Below, one piece after another: positions 1 through 7,386 of a stretch of 21,442 nucleotides of DNA. Position numbers and translations under genes: made by a program. Source of the stretch: Bacillota bacterium. Lineage in GTDB: Bacteria; Bacillota; Clostridia; Oscillospirales; Acutalibacteraceae. Numbering within the stretch: position 1 is the first letter of the stretch; each line of letters opens with the position of its first letter. The notes beneath the pieces are model-generated. The model saw nothing but the letters and a program-made list of their open reading frames with translations. It made no database searches and was not told the DNA's origin. The DNA lies in assembly GCA_023401495.1 (NCBI GenBank), contig JAEXDU010000063.1:1-21442 (forward strand), in the 5' to 3' direction.

Positions 1-47
1 TCCCTGCGGTATGGTCAGACACTTTGCTCAAAATAACAGGATTTCCC

Positions 48-69
48 GGGGAGAGCGGAACGCTCCCCC
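48..69. other. Hairpin downstream of the substrate-binding protein gene
   Basis: GGGG-A-GAGCG, loop GAA, then CGCTC-CCCC: a nine-pair stem with one bulged A, 36 bases beyond the stop codon of the minus-strand lipoprotein gene. There is no T-tract on either strand, so it looks more like an intercistronic, mRNA-stabilising hairpin than a terminator. That fits the idea that permease and ATPase genes continue to the left of the window. Confidence 0.4.
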
Positions 70-105
70 AGAGAAAGATGGCTTTCATTCAGATTGTCTT
101 GCTGA

Positions 106-1176
106 TTATTTGGCGGCGTTGACAAAAGTGGAATTCAGAACCTTGTCAATATCCGCTTTGTTGTTTACCATTTTGGTGTCGACCCAAAGCTGTGCGGCAA
201 ATTCAGAGATTTTGTAAATGTCGCCTTTGCTTTCCGGTGTGCCGAAATAGGTTTTGTTGCCGTCCTTGCCGTAGAACTGAACCTCGGTTTCGCAGGCGGT
301 TTTCAGAGCGTCCGGCTCCATGCCCGCGGGCACGCTCATGATTTTATACGCGTCGTCCGGGTTGCTCTTCATGTAATCGACCGCGTCGTTCCAGCCGTCG
401 ATGATGGCCTGTGTTGTCTCGGGGTATTTCTGGACAAAATCGGTACTCAGGCCGAGAGCGTCCACAATAACGCCGGGGTATTCGCTGCTGGAGAGCAGAA
501 CCTGGCCGAAGGTGGTTTTCTTCGCGTTGTCGAGCCAGGGCTGCCAGGTCATGGCGGCGTCCACCTTGCCGGCGGCAAACGCGGCGCCCGCGTCGCCGGA
601 GCCCATGGACTGCACGTCAAAGTCGCTCATGGACAGGTTCTTTTCCTTGAGCAGGTAGTTGAACCAGAAGAAACTTGCGCCGCCGGTTGTGTCGAGCGCG
701 ATGGTTTTGCCCTTTAAATCCTCAAAGGATTTAAATTCGTTCTTTGCAACCAGACCATCGCCGCCGGAAGAGGTGTCGAGCGCCAGAACCACCTGCAGGT
801 CGATCCCGCTGGCGGCGCTCATGATGTTGGTATCCAGCGAGGTGGCGATGCCCTGAATTTTCCCGGCGGCCAAGGCGCTTTTGCTGTCGGATTTGCTTTC
901 AATGATTTCCACCTTCACGTCTGCGCCGTGATCTTTAAAGAAGCCCTTTTCCACAGCCAGATCAAGCGGGTAGAATCCGATCCAGCTGGAATGCGCCAGC
1001 GTGACGGTACCGTCGTAAACGCCGCCGGACGTACTGCCGGATGCCGCGCTCTGCGAGGCGGCGCCGCTTTCCGCCGGGGCCTTGCTTTCGCTGCTGCCGG
1101 AACAGCCGGCCAGCAGCGAGGTGCTCATGGCGGCGGCCAGAGCCAGAGAAATAATTTTTGCAGATGTCTTTCTCAT
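106..1176 (-). CDS. ABC transporter substrate-binding lipoprotein, NMT1/SsuA-like
   Basis: A 356-residue binding protein. The start is set by AAGGAG at 1185-1190, eight bases before the ATG; a longer frame upstream has no such site. Residues 1-25 form a lipoprotein signal peptide with lipobox LAGC (Cys25), followed by a Ser/Ala/Gly-rich tether. The mature part has the layout of the NMT1/SsuA/TauA family: 'GFYPLDLAVEKGFF' near the N-terminus, then 'FEDLKGKTIAL', then 'AGKVDAAMTWQPW'. Family members deliver sulfonates, nitrate, pyrimidines, hydantoins or thiamine precursors to an ABC importer; the ligand here cannot be read from the sequence. It is the last gene of the minus-strand operon inside the window, and its neighbours suggest a nitrogen-containing ligand. 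No permease or ATPase gene is seen; they would lie to the left. Confidence 0.88.
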   Translation of the reverse strand: MRKTSAKIISLALAAAMSTSLLAGCSGSSESKAPAESGAASQSAASGSTSGGVYDGTVTLAHSSWIGFYPLDLAVEKGFFKDHGADVKVEIIESKSDSKSALAAGKIQGIATSLDTNIMSAASGIDLQVVLALDTSSGGDGLVAKNEFKSFEDLKGKTIALDTTGGASFFWFNYLLKEKNLSMSDFDVQSMGSGDAGAAFAAGKVDAAMTWQPWLDNAKKTTFGQVLLSSSEYPGVIVDALGLSTDFVQKYPETTQAIIDGWNDAVDYMKSNPDDAYKIMSVPAGMEPDALKTACETEVQFYGKDGNKTYFGTPESKGDIYKISEFAAQLWVDTKMVNNKADIDKVLNSTFVNAAK

Positions 1177-1323
1177 AGTAGATTCTCCTTCATCCTGTCT
1201 CAATTCATTTTCCGCATGTGTTGTGTGTTTACTTGAAATGGCCTGTTTGAAAGGGCGTCGACTTCTTTTGCCGCAGGCGGAGCAGAAGCCCCAGGGCATT
1301 TTCAAGCAAAGCTATATTTTTAT

Positions 1324-1341
1324 GAAAGGGCAAGCCCTCTC
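1324..1341 (-). other. Weak hairpin between dehydrogenase and binding-protein genes
   Basis: On the minus strand AGGGC and GCCCT flank a two-base loop just after the dehydrogenase stop, followed by an A-rich rather than T-rich stretch. It lies in the 180-base gap before the lipoprotein gene. It may set a different mRNA level for the binding protein, as is common for lipoprotein genes at the 3' end of operons, but it is not a convincing terminator. Confidence 0.25.
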
Positions 1342-1356
1342 ACAAAAGCAAAAGAT

Positions 1357-2322
1357 TCAGTTTACCAGGTCCGCCGGTTGTTCCCCGCGCAGCATTTTGA
1401 TGGCGTTCCAGGCGGCGCGGCCGCGCAGTTCCTCAAAGGATTCCTGCGAAATGTACGAAACGTGCGGTGTGACGATGCAGTTCGGGGCGCTGAAAATCGG
1501 TTCGTGTTCCCGTGGCGGTTCGTGTGTGATGACGTCCAGCACTGCGCCGGCGATCACGCCGGTTTCCAGTGCGCGGATCAACTCATCCTCTTTCAGAACA
1601 GCGCCGCGGGCCGTGTTGATGAGATACGCGCCTTTCTTCATGAGGGAAAACTCCCGCAATCCCAAAAGACCGGTGGTGCTTTCGTCCAGCCGCACATTGA
1701 CGCTGACGTAATCGGCCAAACACAAGCCTTCGTCTAAAGAAACCTTTTCCACACCCTGCTCCTTCAAAAAGGCGGCGTCGCGGTCGGGGTCGTAGCCGAT
1801 GATTTTCATTCCAAGGCTTTGGCAGCGCTTTGCGACGGTGAGGCCAATCCGCCCGCACCCGACGATGAACAGCGTGGATTGTGAAATCCGCCTCGGCAGC
1901 CGCTCGACTGCCTGCGCGCCCCATTTTCCATTCTGCAGTCCGCCGTGGTATTCGGTCAGTCCCTTGTAAAAATGGAAGATGGCCGCCAGAACATAATCCG
2001 CCAGATCCTCCGCGCAGTAGCCCTGCACGTTGGTGACACCGATCCCCTTTTCGCGGGCCGCCGCGGTATCGATACGGTCGTAGCCGCCGCCGAGTACGGC
2101 GATCCCTTTGCAGTTTTGCAGGCGCTGTATGGTGGAGGTGGGAATCTGCGCATATACCTGCGCGATGATCGCGTCCGCGCGGTACCCGAATTCCTCCAGA
2201 TCGTGTCCATAATCGTAATTGGAAAATTTCAGCTCGCAGTCGGGGTACTGCTCCCGCAGAACGGCGGTTTCTATGTCGTAGTCCTTCCATTCCTCATCGA
2301 TAAACCAGAACAGAGGCTTCAT
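1357..2322 (-). CDS. D-2-hydroxyacid dehydrogenase (NAD-dependent)
   Basis: A 321-residue member of the D-isomer-specific 2-hydroxyacid dehydrogenase family, which interconverts 2-oxoacids and D-2-hydroxyacids in the cytoplasm. The Rossmann motif GCGRIG is at residues 155-160, with Asp178 ('GYDPD') after the second strand, which favours NAD over NADP. The catalytic triad is visible: Arg239 in 'INTARG', Glu268 in 'THEPP' and His287 in 'TPHVSY'. Length is normal. The start follows GGGAGG at 2330-2335 and overlaps the stop of the aconitase X small subunit in an ATGA, so translation is probably coupled. By inference it reduces a 2-oxoacid formed after the aconitase X step, or oxidises a hydroxyacid feeding it. 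The substrate is unknown. Confidence 0.93.
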   Translation of the reverse strand: MKPLFWFIDEEWKDYDIETAVLREQYPDCELKFSNYDYGHDLEEFGYRADAIIAQVYAQIPTSTIQRLQNCKGIAVLGGGYDRIDTAAAREKGIGVTNVQGYCAEDLADYVLAAIFHFYKGLTEYHGGLQNGKWGAQAVERLPRRISQSTLFIVGCGRIGLTVAKRCQSLGMKIIGYDPDRDAAFLKEQGVEKVSLDEGLCLADYVSVNVRLDESTTGLLGLREFSLMKKGAYLINTARGAVLKEDELIRALETGVIAGAVLDVITHEPPREHEPIFSAPNCIVTPHVSYISQESFEELRGRAAWNAIKMLRGEQPADLVN

Positions 2323-2741
2323 TGATTTTCCTCCCTGCCGTGCAGCGTCAGTACCCCGTTTGTGGCATCCAGCTCCGCCAGATCGCCGTTTTGAACGGTT
2401 TGGTAGAACTCGGGCTCCAGCCGGTCTACCATCGGCATTTCCATCAGAATCGCGCTGGCCACCAAAGTGGTGTCCGGATTCTGAATCACCAGCGCCTTGG
2501 GCTCGGTGCCCTTCATCTTCAATTGGAACATGCCGTCCGTCTGTACCACAGAACTGCCTTTCCCGTTGGGGAACAGCAGAATCTTCCCGGAAATGCTCTG
2601 CCCGTACAGGGAGTGGTTTTTCTCGATCACCACGCCGGTTTGAGGGTCCACCAGATAAAAGCAGAAATCGTCGGCAGAGATTAATACCTCGCCCTTGGCC
2701 TGACCCTCCGAAATCTTATGACAGTGAAACGTCTTGCTCAT
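2319..2741 (-). CDS. Aconitase X small (swivel) subunit
   Basis: A 140-residue protein matching the small, swivel-domain subunit of aconitase X (AcnX, DUF126 family). It has the Gly-rich 'VIEKNHSLYGQSISGKILLFPNGKGSS' region near residues 45-70, which holds the conserved serine-containing loop, followed by 'ALVIQNPD' and 'MEMPMVD'. The ATG was chosen because it follows AAGGAGA at 2751-2757 and overlaps the large-subunit stop in an ATGA. In the split form of the enzyme this subunit closes over the iron-sulfur active site of the large subunit. Characterised AcnX enzymes dehydrate cis-3-hydroxy-L-proline (bacteria, archaea) or mevalonate 5-phosphate (archaea). The substrate here is open. Confidence 0.88.
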   Translation of the reverse strand: MSKTFHCHKISEGQAKGEVLISADDFCFYLVDPQTGVVIEKNHSLYGQSISGKILLFPNGKGSSVVQTDGMFQLKMKGTEPKALVIQNPDTTLVASAILMEMPMVDRLEPEFYQTVQNGDLAELDATNGVLTLHGREENQ

Positions 2742-3943
2742 AGGGTAATCTCTCCTTCCAAAGCGGCCGTTACGGCATTTTCCAGCTCGGTCACCACGAA
2801 CTGCATCTGGCGGCGGCGCGTGTAGTAAGCACATTTGGGGGAATCAGTAACCCCTTTTTTGCCATACAGGAATTTCCAGCAGGGCTGATCCATACACGTG
2901 TCAGACACGATCCAGCCCCCGGCCTCCCGTATGATCCGCATGTAATCCATTTTTTCCGCCAGCACATAGGATAGGGAAGAGGTCATGATAAACAGCGGCA
3001 CCGCCAGACGCTTCCCCTGAAGCATCCCGGCGACCGTCGCGATCTGGTCGATCGTCAGGTGAGGACACCCGAAGAGCGCAAAATCAATTTTGCCGTAGGG
3101 GTCCGTCAGCTCGCCGCGCATGATGTCCAGGTCCTCCTGCGTGATTTTGACCACCGCTTCCGGCTCCCCGCCCTGAAAAGCCGCCTCCATGGTTTGGGCC
3201 TCCGGCGTAAAGCCGAGAATATGGTACATCGCCACGTTCCCGCCGGTATTGAGTTGCGCCCCCAGGTTCATCAGCGCTTCTTTTCCGGGATTTTTCAGGC
3301 CGCTGAACACGGGAAGCTTGAAGCCGGTCTTTTTCGGGGTGCAGTACCCCAGCAGCTGGTAATCAAAATCGCTTTTCATTTCCGCTTCCACTTCCACCAG
3401 AATCTGGCCCCTGCGGTTCTCGTCCAGCAGATAGCCGTAATACGGCACCACGCCGGTCACAGCGGCGCACAGGGCGCTGACGGCAGCCTCCCGGTTGCTT
3501 CGGGCGCCGTACACCGAATTCACAAACGGCGTGGCGCTCGATTCTGAAAACGCGGTGATTTCCCCGAAGCGGGGGACGTTCTTTTCCAGGTAGGGGGTAC
3601 AGTTGTAGGTCATGATCGCGCCGATTTTTTTGTAGGCCTCGTGCGTGCGCCGGACGATTTCCTCATCCTCCGCCTCAAGTATGGTAAACTCCTTGAACTG
3701 CTCCCAGTTGAAGCTGGGGTTTACCGTGGGTCGCACCCGGCAGACGGCGCCGCCGTTGACGAGCTTTTCCACAAACCACAGGTCGGCCTCCTGATTGCTC
3801 AGGGCCACGTGGGCCCGGGTAATGGGCACCATGTAAGGCGCGTCGTAGCTTTCGCCTACCGCAACCTGCACCTTCATGGCAAGCTGAACTCCGGTTCCGT
3901 ATTCTCCGTCGAGCATGGCCTGCTCTTGTGCTGTCAGTTTCAT
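2738..3943 (-). CDS. Aconitase X large (catalytic) subunit
   Basis: A 401-residue protein of the AcnX catalytic family (DUF521). Family segments in order: 'GAIMTYNCTPY' (Cys115), 'FSESSATPFVNSVYGARSNRE' (about 132-151), 'GNVAMYHILGFTPEA' (235-249), 'FGCPH' (Cys293), 'SDTCM' (Cys350) and 'KCAYYT' (Cys371). The cysteines are candidates for holding the Fe-S cluster on which this hydro-lyase family depends. The start follows AAAGGAGGA at about 3948-3956. The small subunit begins in an ATGA overlap at its stop, so the two subunits should be made together. Neighbouring deaminase and N-carbamoyl hydrolase genes suggest a hydroxylated amino acid or lactam-derived substrate. A proline racemase or pyrroline-2-carboxylate reductase, the usual partners of hydroxyproline dehydratase, is not present in the window. 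Confidence 0.92.
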   Translation of the reverse strand: MKLTAQEQAMLDGEYGTGVQLAMKVQVAVGESYDAPYMVPITRAHVALSNQEADLWFVEKLVNGGAVCRVRPTVNPSFNWEQFKEFTILEAEDEEIVRRTHEAYKKIGAIMTYNCTPYLEKNVPRFGEITAFSESSATPFVNSVYGARSNREAAVSALCAAVTGVVPYYGYLLDENRRGQILVEVEAEMKSDFDYQLLGYCTPKKTGFKLPVFSGLKNPGKEALMNLGAQLNTGGNVAMYHILGFTPEAQTMEAAFQGGEPEAVVKITQEDLDIMRGELTDPYGKIDFALFGCPHLTIDQIATVAGMLQGKRLAVPLFIMTSSLSYVLAEKMDYMRIIREAGGWIVSDTCMDQPCWKFLYGKKGVTDSPKCAYYTRRRQMQFVVTELENAVTAALEGEITL

Positions 3944-3959
3944 AGCTTCCTCCTTTGAT

Positions 3960-4011
3960 ACGGAGTAGCGCCTGCTTTCTCTTCGCCGCGGGCGGGGGAG
4001 GCGCGCTCCGT
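3960..4011 (-). other. Intercistronic stem-loop before the aconitase X genes
   Basis: In the 102-base gap between the amidohydrolase and the aconitase X large subunit, ACGGAG/CTCCGT and GCGCCT/AGGCGC form a two-part stem with a small internal loop and a GC-rich apical loop. No T-tract follows. It may stabilise or process the polycistronic mRNA. Confidence 0.35.
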
Positions 4012-4045
4012 TTGGTATCTATTAAAATATGGATGATTGCTCCGG

Positions 4046-5377
4046 TCAGGCACTTTGCAGGTGGTCCATCGTGTCCTTGATTTTCAGCAGAACCCGCGAT
4101 TTTTTGATCGTGAGAAAATCGCCGCTGCTGTAAACCTGCCGCCCGTTAACCACGACATTTTGAATGGCGGAGGGCTGCATGGAATAAACGATATTCGGCA
4201 GAAGCTGCTCCATAGATGAGCTCAGGGGCTGCATGGACAGATCCCCCAGATCGACCCCGAAGAAATCTGCGTAACAGCCGGGTGCAATTTCTCCCACAGG
4301 CAAGCCCAGCGCGCGGCCGCCCGCCGCCGTTCCCATTTCGAACGCCTGCTCGTAATTGACACAGAGCGCATCGAGCGTATGAGCCTTCTGCAGCAGCGAG
4401 ACCATGCGCATTTCCTCCAGCACGCTGATCCGGTTGTTGCCGCAGGCGCCGTCGCTGCCCAAAGCCACGGTTACTCCGCTTTTCACCATGCGGGGAATGT
4501 CGGTGATGCCGTCCGCCAAAAACATATTGCTCGAGGGGCAGTAGGCCAGCTTTGCGCCGCGCGACCCGGCCAGATCGATTTCGCTGTCCTTGAGCCATAC
4601 GCCGTGGATCATCATCATGCGTGCATCCAGAACGCCCAGCCGATCCAGATATTCGATCGGGTGCAGGCCATTGTGTGCCGCTTTGACCTCTTCCACCTCA
4701 AAACGTTCCTCCGCCACATGAATGTGGAATCCCGTCCCAAGTTCCTTCGCCAGCTCGTAGCCGGCCTGAATCATTTCCGGCGAGGCGGCGTGCAGGCTGT
4801 GCGGCGCGGGCAGCACGGTCACCATGGGATCGTCCCGGTGCATCCGGGCCAGTGTTTTCGTGCGCTCCACCGCCTGAGATACCGTTTCGCGGTAACCCTC
4901 CGGCGCGCCGTCCCAGTCGTACATGGTTCTGGCCAGCACCAGACGAATCCCGACATCCTGCGCGGCGCGAATGATCGCCTCATCGCTTTCCGTGCCGTAG
5001 TTGTGCAGGTAAAAGAAATCCGACACGGTCGTCACACCGCATTGTAGCATTTCGGAAAACGCGAACACCGCTCCGTTGTAAATGTCCTCCAGCCGCATTC
5101 TGGGGGAGTAGCGGTACAGGGATCGGTCGCGCCATTCCAGAAAGGGGCGGTCTGCCGCGATACCCCGCAGCAGGCTTTGAAAGGAGTGGTTGTGCGCGTT
5201 GACCGTACCCGGCAGCAGCACCTGATTTTCCCACCGGTGTACATAGCTGTTCGGGAACTGCGCCCGCAGCTCGGCGAAAGGGCCCGCCTTTTGAATGACT
5301 CCTTTTTCCACCGCCAGAACATAGTCCTTTAAAAACTGTTTTTTGCTGTATAAGTAAGACGGATAATACAAATCCAT
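4046..5377 (-). CDS. Amidohydrolase-superfamily deaminase/deiminase, HutF-like
   Basis: A 443-residue metal-dependent hydrolase. Metal-site residues are visible: His62 and His64 in 'NAHNHSFQ', His220 in 'FHIHVAEE', His258 in 'MMIHGVW' and Asp309 in 'ALGSDGACG'. The strand after the HxH motif ('EML-CGVTTVSDFFYLHN') and the 'F-EWRDRSLYRY' segment resemble formimidoylglutamate deiminase (HutF), while other parts resemble TRZ/ATZ and S-adenosylhomocysteine/guanine deaminases. The family removes ammonia from amidine, guanidine or ring amino groups in the cytoplasm. The ATG directly abuts the stop of the upstream hydrolase (0 bases), with GAGGAG at 5387-5392 inside that gene, so the two are coupled. 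By inference it makes an N-formyl or N-carbamoyl product, or acts on a cyclic one, for its neighbour. The exact substrate is unknown. Confidence 0.85.
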   Translation of the reverse strand: MDLYYPSYLYSKKQFLKDYVLAVEKGVIQKAGPFAELRAQFPNSYVHRWENQVLLPGTVNAHNHSFQSLLRGIAADRPFLEWRDRSLYRYSPRMRLEDIYNGAVFAFSEMLQCGVTTVSDFFYLHNYGTESDEAIIRAAQDVGIRLVLARTMYDWDGAPEGYRETVSQAVERTKTLARMHRDDPMVTVLPAPHSLHAASPEMIQAGYELAKELGTGFHIHVAEERFEVEEVKAAHNGLHPIEYLDRLGVLDARMMMIHGVWLKDSEIDLAGSRGAKLAYCPSSNMFLADGITDIPRMVKSGVTVALGSDGACGNNRISVLEEMRMVSLLQKAHTLDALCVNYEQAFEMGTAAGGRALGLPVGEIAPGCYADFFGVDLGDLSMQPLSSSMEQLLPNIVYSMQPSAIQNVVVNGRQVYSSGDFLTIKKSRVLLKIKDTMDHLQSA

Positions 5378-6646
5378 TTAGTCCAGCTCCTCATCCAGGA
5401 TCAGCAACGCGAAAAGCATTGCATTTGCGGTATACTCTATGTCGTCCATCGTGGCGGCCTCATCGGCGCAGTGGCTTTTGCCGTTGACGCTCTGCGCGAA
5501 AATCATGCCGGAGCGTGTTACCCTGGCCATGTGTGCCGCATCGTGCCCCGCCATGCTCACCAATCGGACTACCGGTTGGCCGCCTTGCTCAATGCCCTGC
5601 TCCACGGCTTTGATCACGGTGGGATTCATCGGCATGGGCGGCTGATCCAGAATCGTTTTCCGCTGGATCGAAAGCTTTCTGCTTTCGGCAATCCGATTTA
5701 CCCCCTGTGTGAACAGCTTCAAAAAATCTTCCTTATTTGCGGGGTCGGACGTTCTCATTTCCAGTATCATTTCTGCCGACGCGGGGATGATGTTCGTTGA
5801 GTTGGGCCTGATTTGCAAAAAGCCCACGGTAGCAACGGCTTCATCACTGTGCAGTGCCGCCGCGGATGTTTCAGCCAGCAGAACCACCTCGGACGCGGCG
5901 CAGAGAGCGTCCTGCCGGTCTCTCATCACCGTGGTGCCGGCGTGATTGGCAACACCCGTTACGGTGATGATTTCGCGGTAAATTCCGGTGATGCTGCAGA
6001 CCGCAGCTGAGGGGAGCTTTTGGTCGGCCAGCCGCCGCCCCTGCTCGATGTGGCATTCCAGAAAGGCTGCAATCTGCCCCTCCTCAATTTGCAGAGAATC
6101 AATCTCCTCCAGATTTCCGCCGATCCGGCAGATGGCGTCCGCCAGGGTCTGGCCGGTCTGCATATGAGTGACGTCTTTCAGGTCCTTGAATTTCAGCACT
6201 CCGCCCAATACCTTGCTGCCCAAGGTAGACACATTGAACGGGTTGGGTTCTTCTGCGGTAAGGGATACGACCCAGAGGGGATGGCGCAGCTTTTTGCTGG
6301 ATTCCTGAAGCGTCTGCAGAATTTCGGTAGCCATTAACACGCCCAGCGCTCCGTCGTACATTCCCCCGTTTGGAACGGTGTCGTGATGCGAACCGATTAC
6401 CAGAGGGGCAAGAGGAAGCGTCCCCTTACTCTTCGCCCACAGATTGGCGATTTCATCTGTATGGAATTCTGTGTCTGTGTGGTGTTCCCAGTAGTCCCGC
6501 AGCCACCTGCGGGCGGAAGAATCCGCCTCACTGCCCAGCCATCGGTCAATTCCGCCCTGCTGATTTTTCCCGATTGCAGAAAGCTCCAGCAGGTTAGCTT
6601 GCAGCCGGCTCCTGTTAATCGTCAGGGCATCTGTTTTAGATTTCAT
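5378..6646 (-). CDS. Zn-dependent N-carbamoyl/allantoate-type amidohydrolase (M20 family)
   Basis: A 422-residue enzyme of the allantoate amidohydrolase / N-carbamoyl-L-amino-acid hydrolase / beta-ureidopropionase family. The metal ligands can be placed: His87 in 'GSHHDTV', Asp98 in 'GMYDGALG', Glu132-Glu133 in 'TAEEPNPF', His199 in 'ECHIEQG' and His392 in 'GKSHCADE'. The dimer-lid motif 'NHAGTT' (234-239) and 'SMAGHDAAHMA' (364-374) are also present. Length is normal. The family hydrolyses ureido (carbamoyl) groups to an amine, ammonia and CO2. It is the first gene of the minus-strand operon, starting after AGGAGGAGCTC. The fused-looking junction with the deaminase suggests the two act in sequence. 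Allantoate itself is less likely because no other allantoin gene is nearby. Confidence 0.9.
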   Translation of the reverse strand: MKSKTDALTINRSRLQANLLELSAIGKNQQGGIDRWLGSEADSSARRWLRDYWEHHTDTEFHTDEIANLWAKSKGTLPLAPLVIGSHHDTVPNGGMYDGALGVLMATEILQTLQESSKKLRHPLWVVSLTAEEPNPFNVSTLGSKVLGGVLKFKDLKDVTHMQTGQTLADAICRIGGNLEEIDSLQIEEGQIAAFLECHIEQGRRLADQKLPSAAVCSITGIYREIITVTGVANHAGTTVMRDRQDALCAASEVVLLAETSAAALHSDEAVATVGFLQIRPNSTNIIPASAEMILEMRTSDPANKEDFLKLFTQGVNRIAESRKLSIQRKTILDQPPMPMNPTVIKAVEQGIEQGGQPVVRLVSMAGHDAAHMARVTRSGMIFAQSVNGKSHCADEAATMDDIEYTANAMLFALLILDEELD

Positions 6647-6659
6647 GAGCTCCTCCTGT

Positions 6660-6707
6660 AAATGATTATTTCATTCCTTTATTTAATAAAATGATGAAAT
6701 TATTTAT
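6660..6707. promoter_or_regulatory. Imperfect inverted repeat before the catabolic operon (candidate operator)
   Basis: AAATGATTATTTCAT at 6660-6674 and ATGAAATTATTTAT at 6694-6707 are inverted copies matching at nine of the ten bases nearest the centre. The repeat starts 14 bases upstream of the first start codon. AT-rich sequence makes chance symmetry likely, so this is only a candidate regulator site. Confidence 0.25.
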
Positions 6708-6776
6708 GATCTGATAAAGAAAAGTGCGCCGGGAATGCTCTGCTTGCCTCCGAAGCATGAATTCCAAAAGGGAAAC

Positions 6777-6812
6777 AAAAAAGGCGCTTTGAAAAATAAT
6801 TTTCAAAACGCC
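6777..6812 (-). terminator. Intrinsic terminator in the operon leader (attenuator candidate)
   Basis: Read on the minus strand, GGCG-TTTTGAAAA and TTTTCAAAGCGCC pair over 13 positions with one mismatch around a four-base loop, followed directly by six T residues. It lies about 25 bases after the predicted transcription start and about 130 bases before the first start codon. It therefore stands between promoter and operon, as an attenuator would. Confidence 0.7.
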
Positions 6813-6843
6813 ATTGTTTATGGAATATTCTCTTTATGCCGCT

Positions 6844-6873
6844 ATCATATAGCTTTCTGCACTGACTTGTCAA
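6844..6873 (-). promoter_or_regulatory. Sigma-A promoter for the minus-strand catabolic operon
   Basis: On the minus strand a perfect -35 box TTGACA (6868-6873) is followed after 18 bases by TATGAT (6844-6849). The predicted start is near 6837. It is the only good promoter match seen upstream of the first gene, and the terminator at 6777-6812 lies just inside its transcript. Confidence 0.6.
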
Positions 6874-7081
6874 TAGTTTTTCGAGATTTTAGATTACCTT
6901 CCAATTATCAAAAAGTCATTCCTGATGAAATGTGCAATTTTTATAAATAAATGATTGCGGTCTTCCTCGCTCATTTTTTCAAAAGGGGATTCAGCCGCCG
7001 GCCAGAGAAAAATTCTTGTTTTCAGAGATACTGGCAATGAGACCCGGCTGTGGGTAACCCGGGCAAAGGAAGCCTTTGCCG

Positions 7082-7110
7082 TTGTCGGCGACGGCTTCTC
7101 ATGCTATAAT
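7082..7110 (+). promoter_or_regulatory. Promoter upstream of the small membrane protein gene
   Basis: TTGTCG (7082-7087), 17 bases, then a perfect TATAAT (7105-7110). The transcript would start near 7117 and carry a leader of about 270 bases before the first supported start codon at 7387. A perfect eight-pair, three-base-loop hairpin (GGCAAAGG/CCTTTGCC, 7062-7080) ends two bases before the -35 box. Confidence 0.5.
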
Positions 7111-7386
7111 AACCTCACAGCATAAGCGAAAGGAAAGCCTTCGAAATCTGAAAGAGTATGAAATCATCGGTCTTTAGACAGGCTGCTGTGAACGAGAAAA
7201 AGAGTTCAGAGATCCGCCGCCGTTTTCGGCCGGAAAAGAATGATATCACCAATATCCAAGGATGTTATGTTAATTAAAACAAAGAAAACATTTCTATATT
7301 CGGATCAGGGCAGAGAGCTGTGTGAAAGGAAACGGAATCGTTTTTTTTTGCAGCTGAGGGCAGGAATACTTGGGGAAAGAGGTTCA

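Larger units (their letters stand above)
6647..7386. other. Long intergenic region between divergent units
   Basis: About 740 bases with no convincing gene; short frames here have no ribosome-binding site or recognisable motif. It holds, from left to right, an inverted repeat close to the minus-strand start codon, an intrinsic terminator and a promoter on the minus strand (leader of the catabolic operon), and a GC-rich patch rich in inverted repeats (about 7030-7100). A plus-strand promoter and a 270-base leader for the small membrane protein gene follow. Confidence 0.6.

Noticed and set aside
1945..2684. Plus-strand open frames of 120 codons or more opposite the dehydrogenase and aconitase X genes
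   Set aside because: They mirror strongly supported minus-strand genes in GC-rich DNA, have no ribosome-binding sites and show no family features.
6735..6950. 71-codon plus-strand frame in the intergenic region
   Set aside because: It has no ribosome site and crosses the minus-strand terminator and promoter.
7020..7140. Moco, cobalamin or cyclic-di-GMP riboswitch in the GC-rich patch
   Set aside because: Short stretches such as GGGCAAAGGAAG and GCCGGGTCTC recall parts of these RNAs, but the full set of conserved elements could not be found on either strand.
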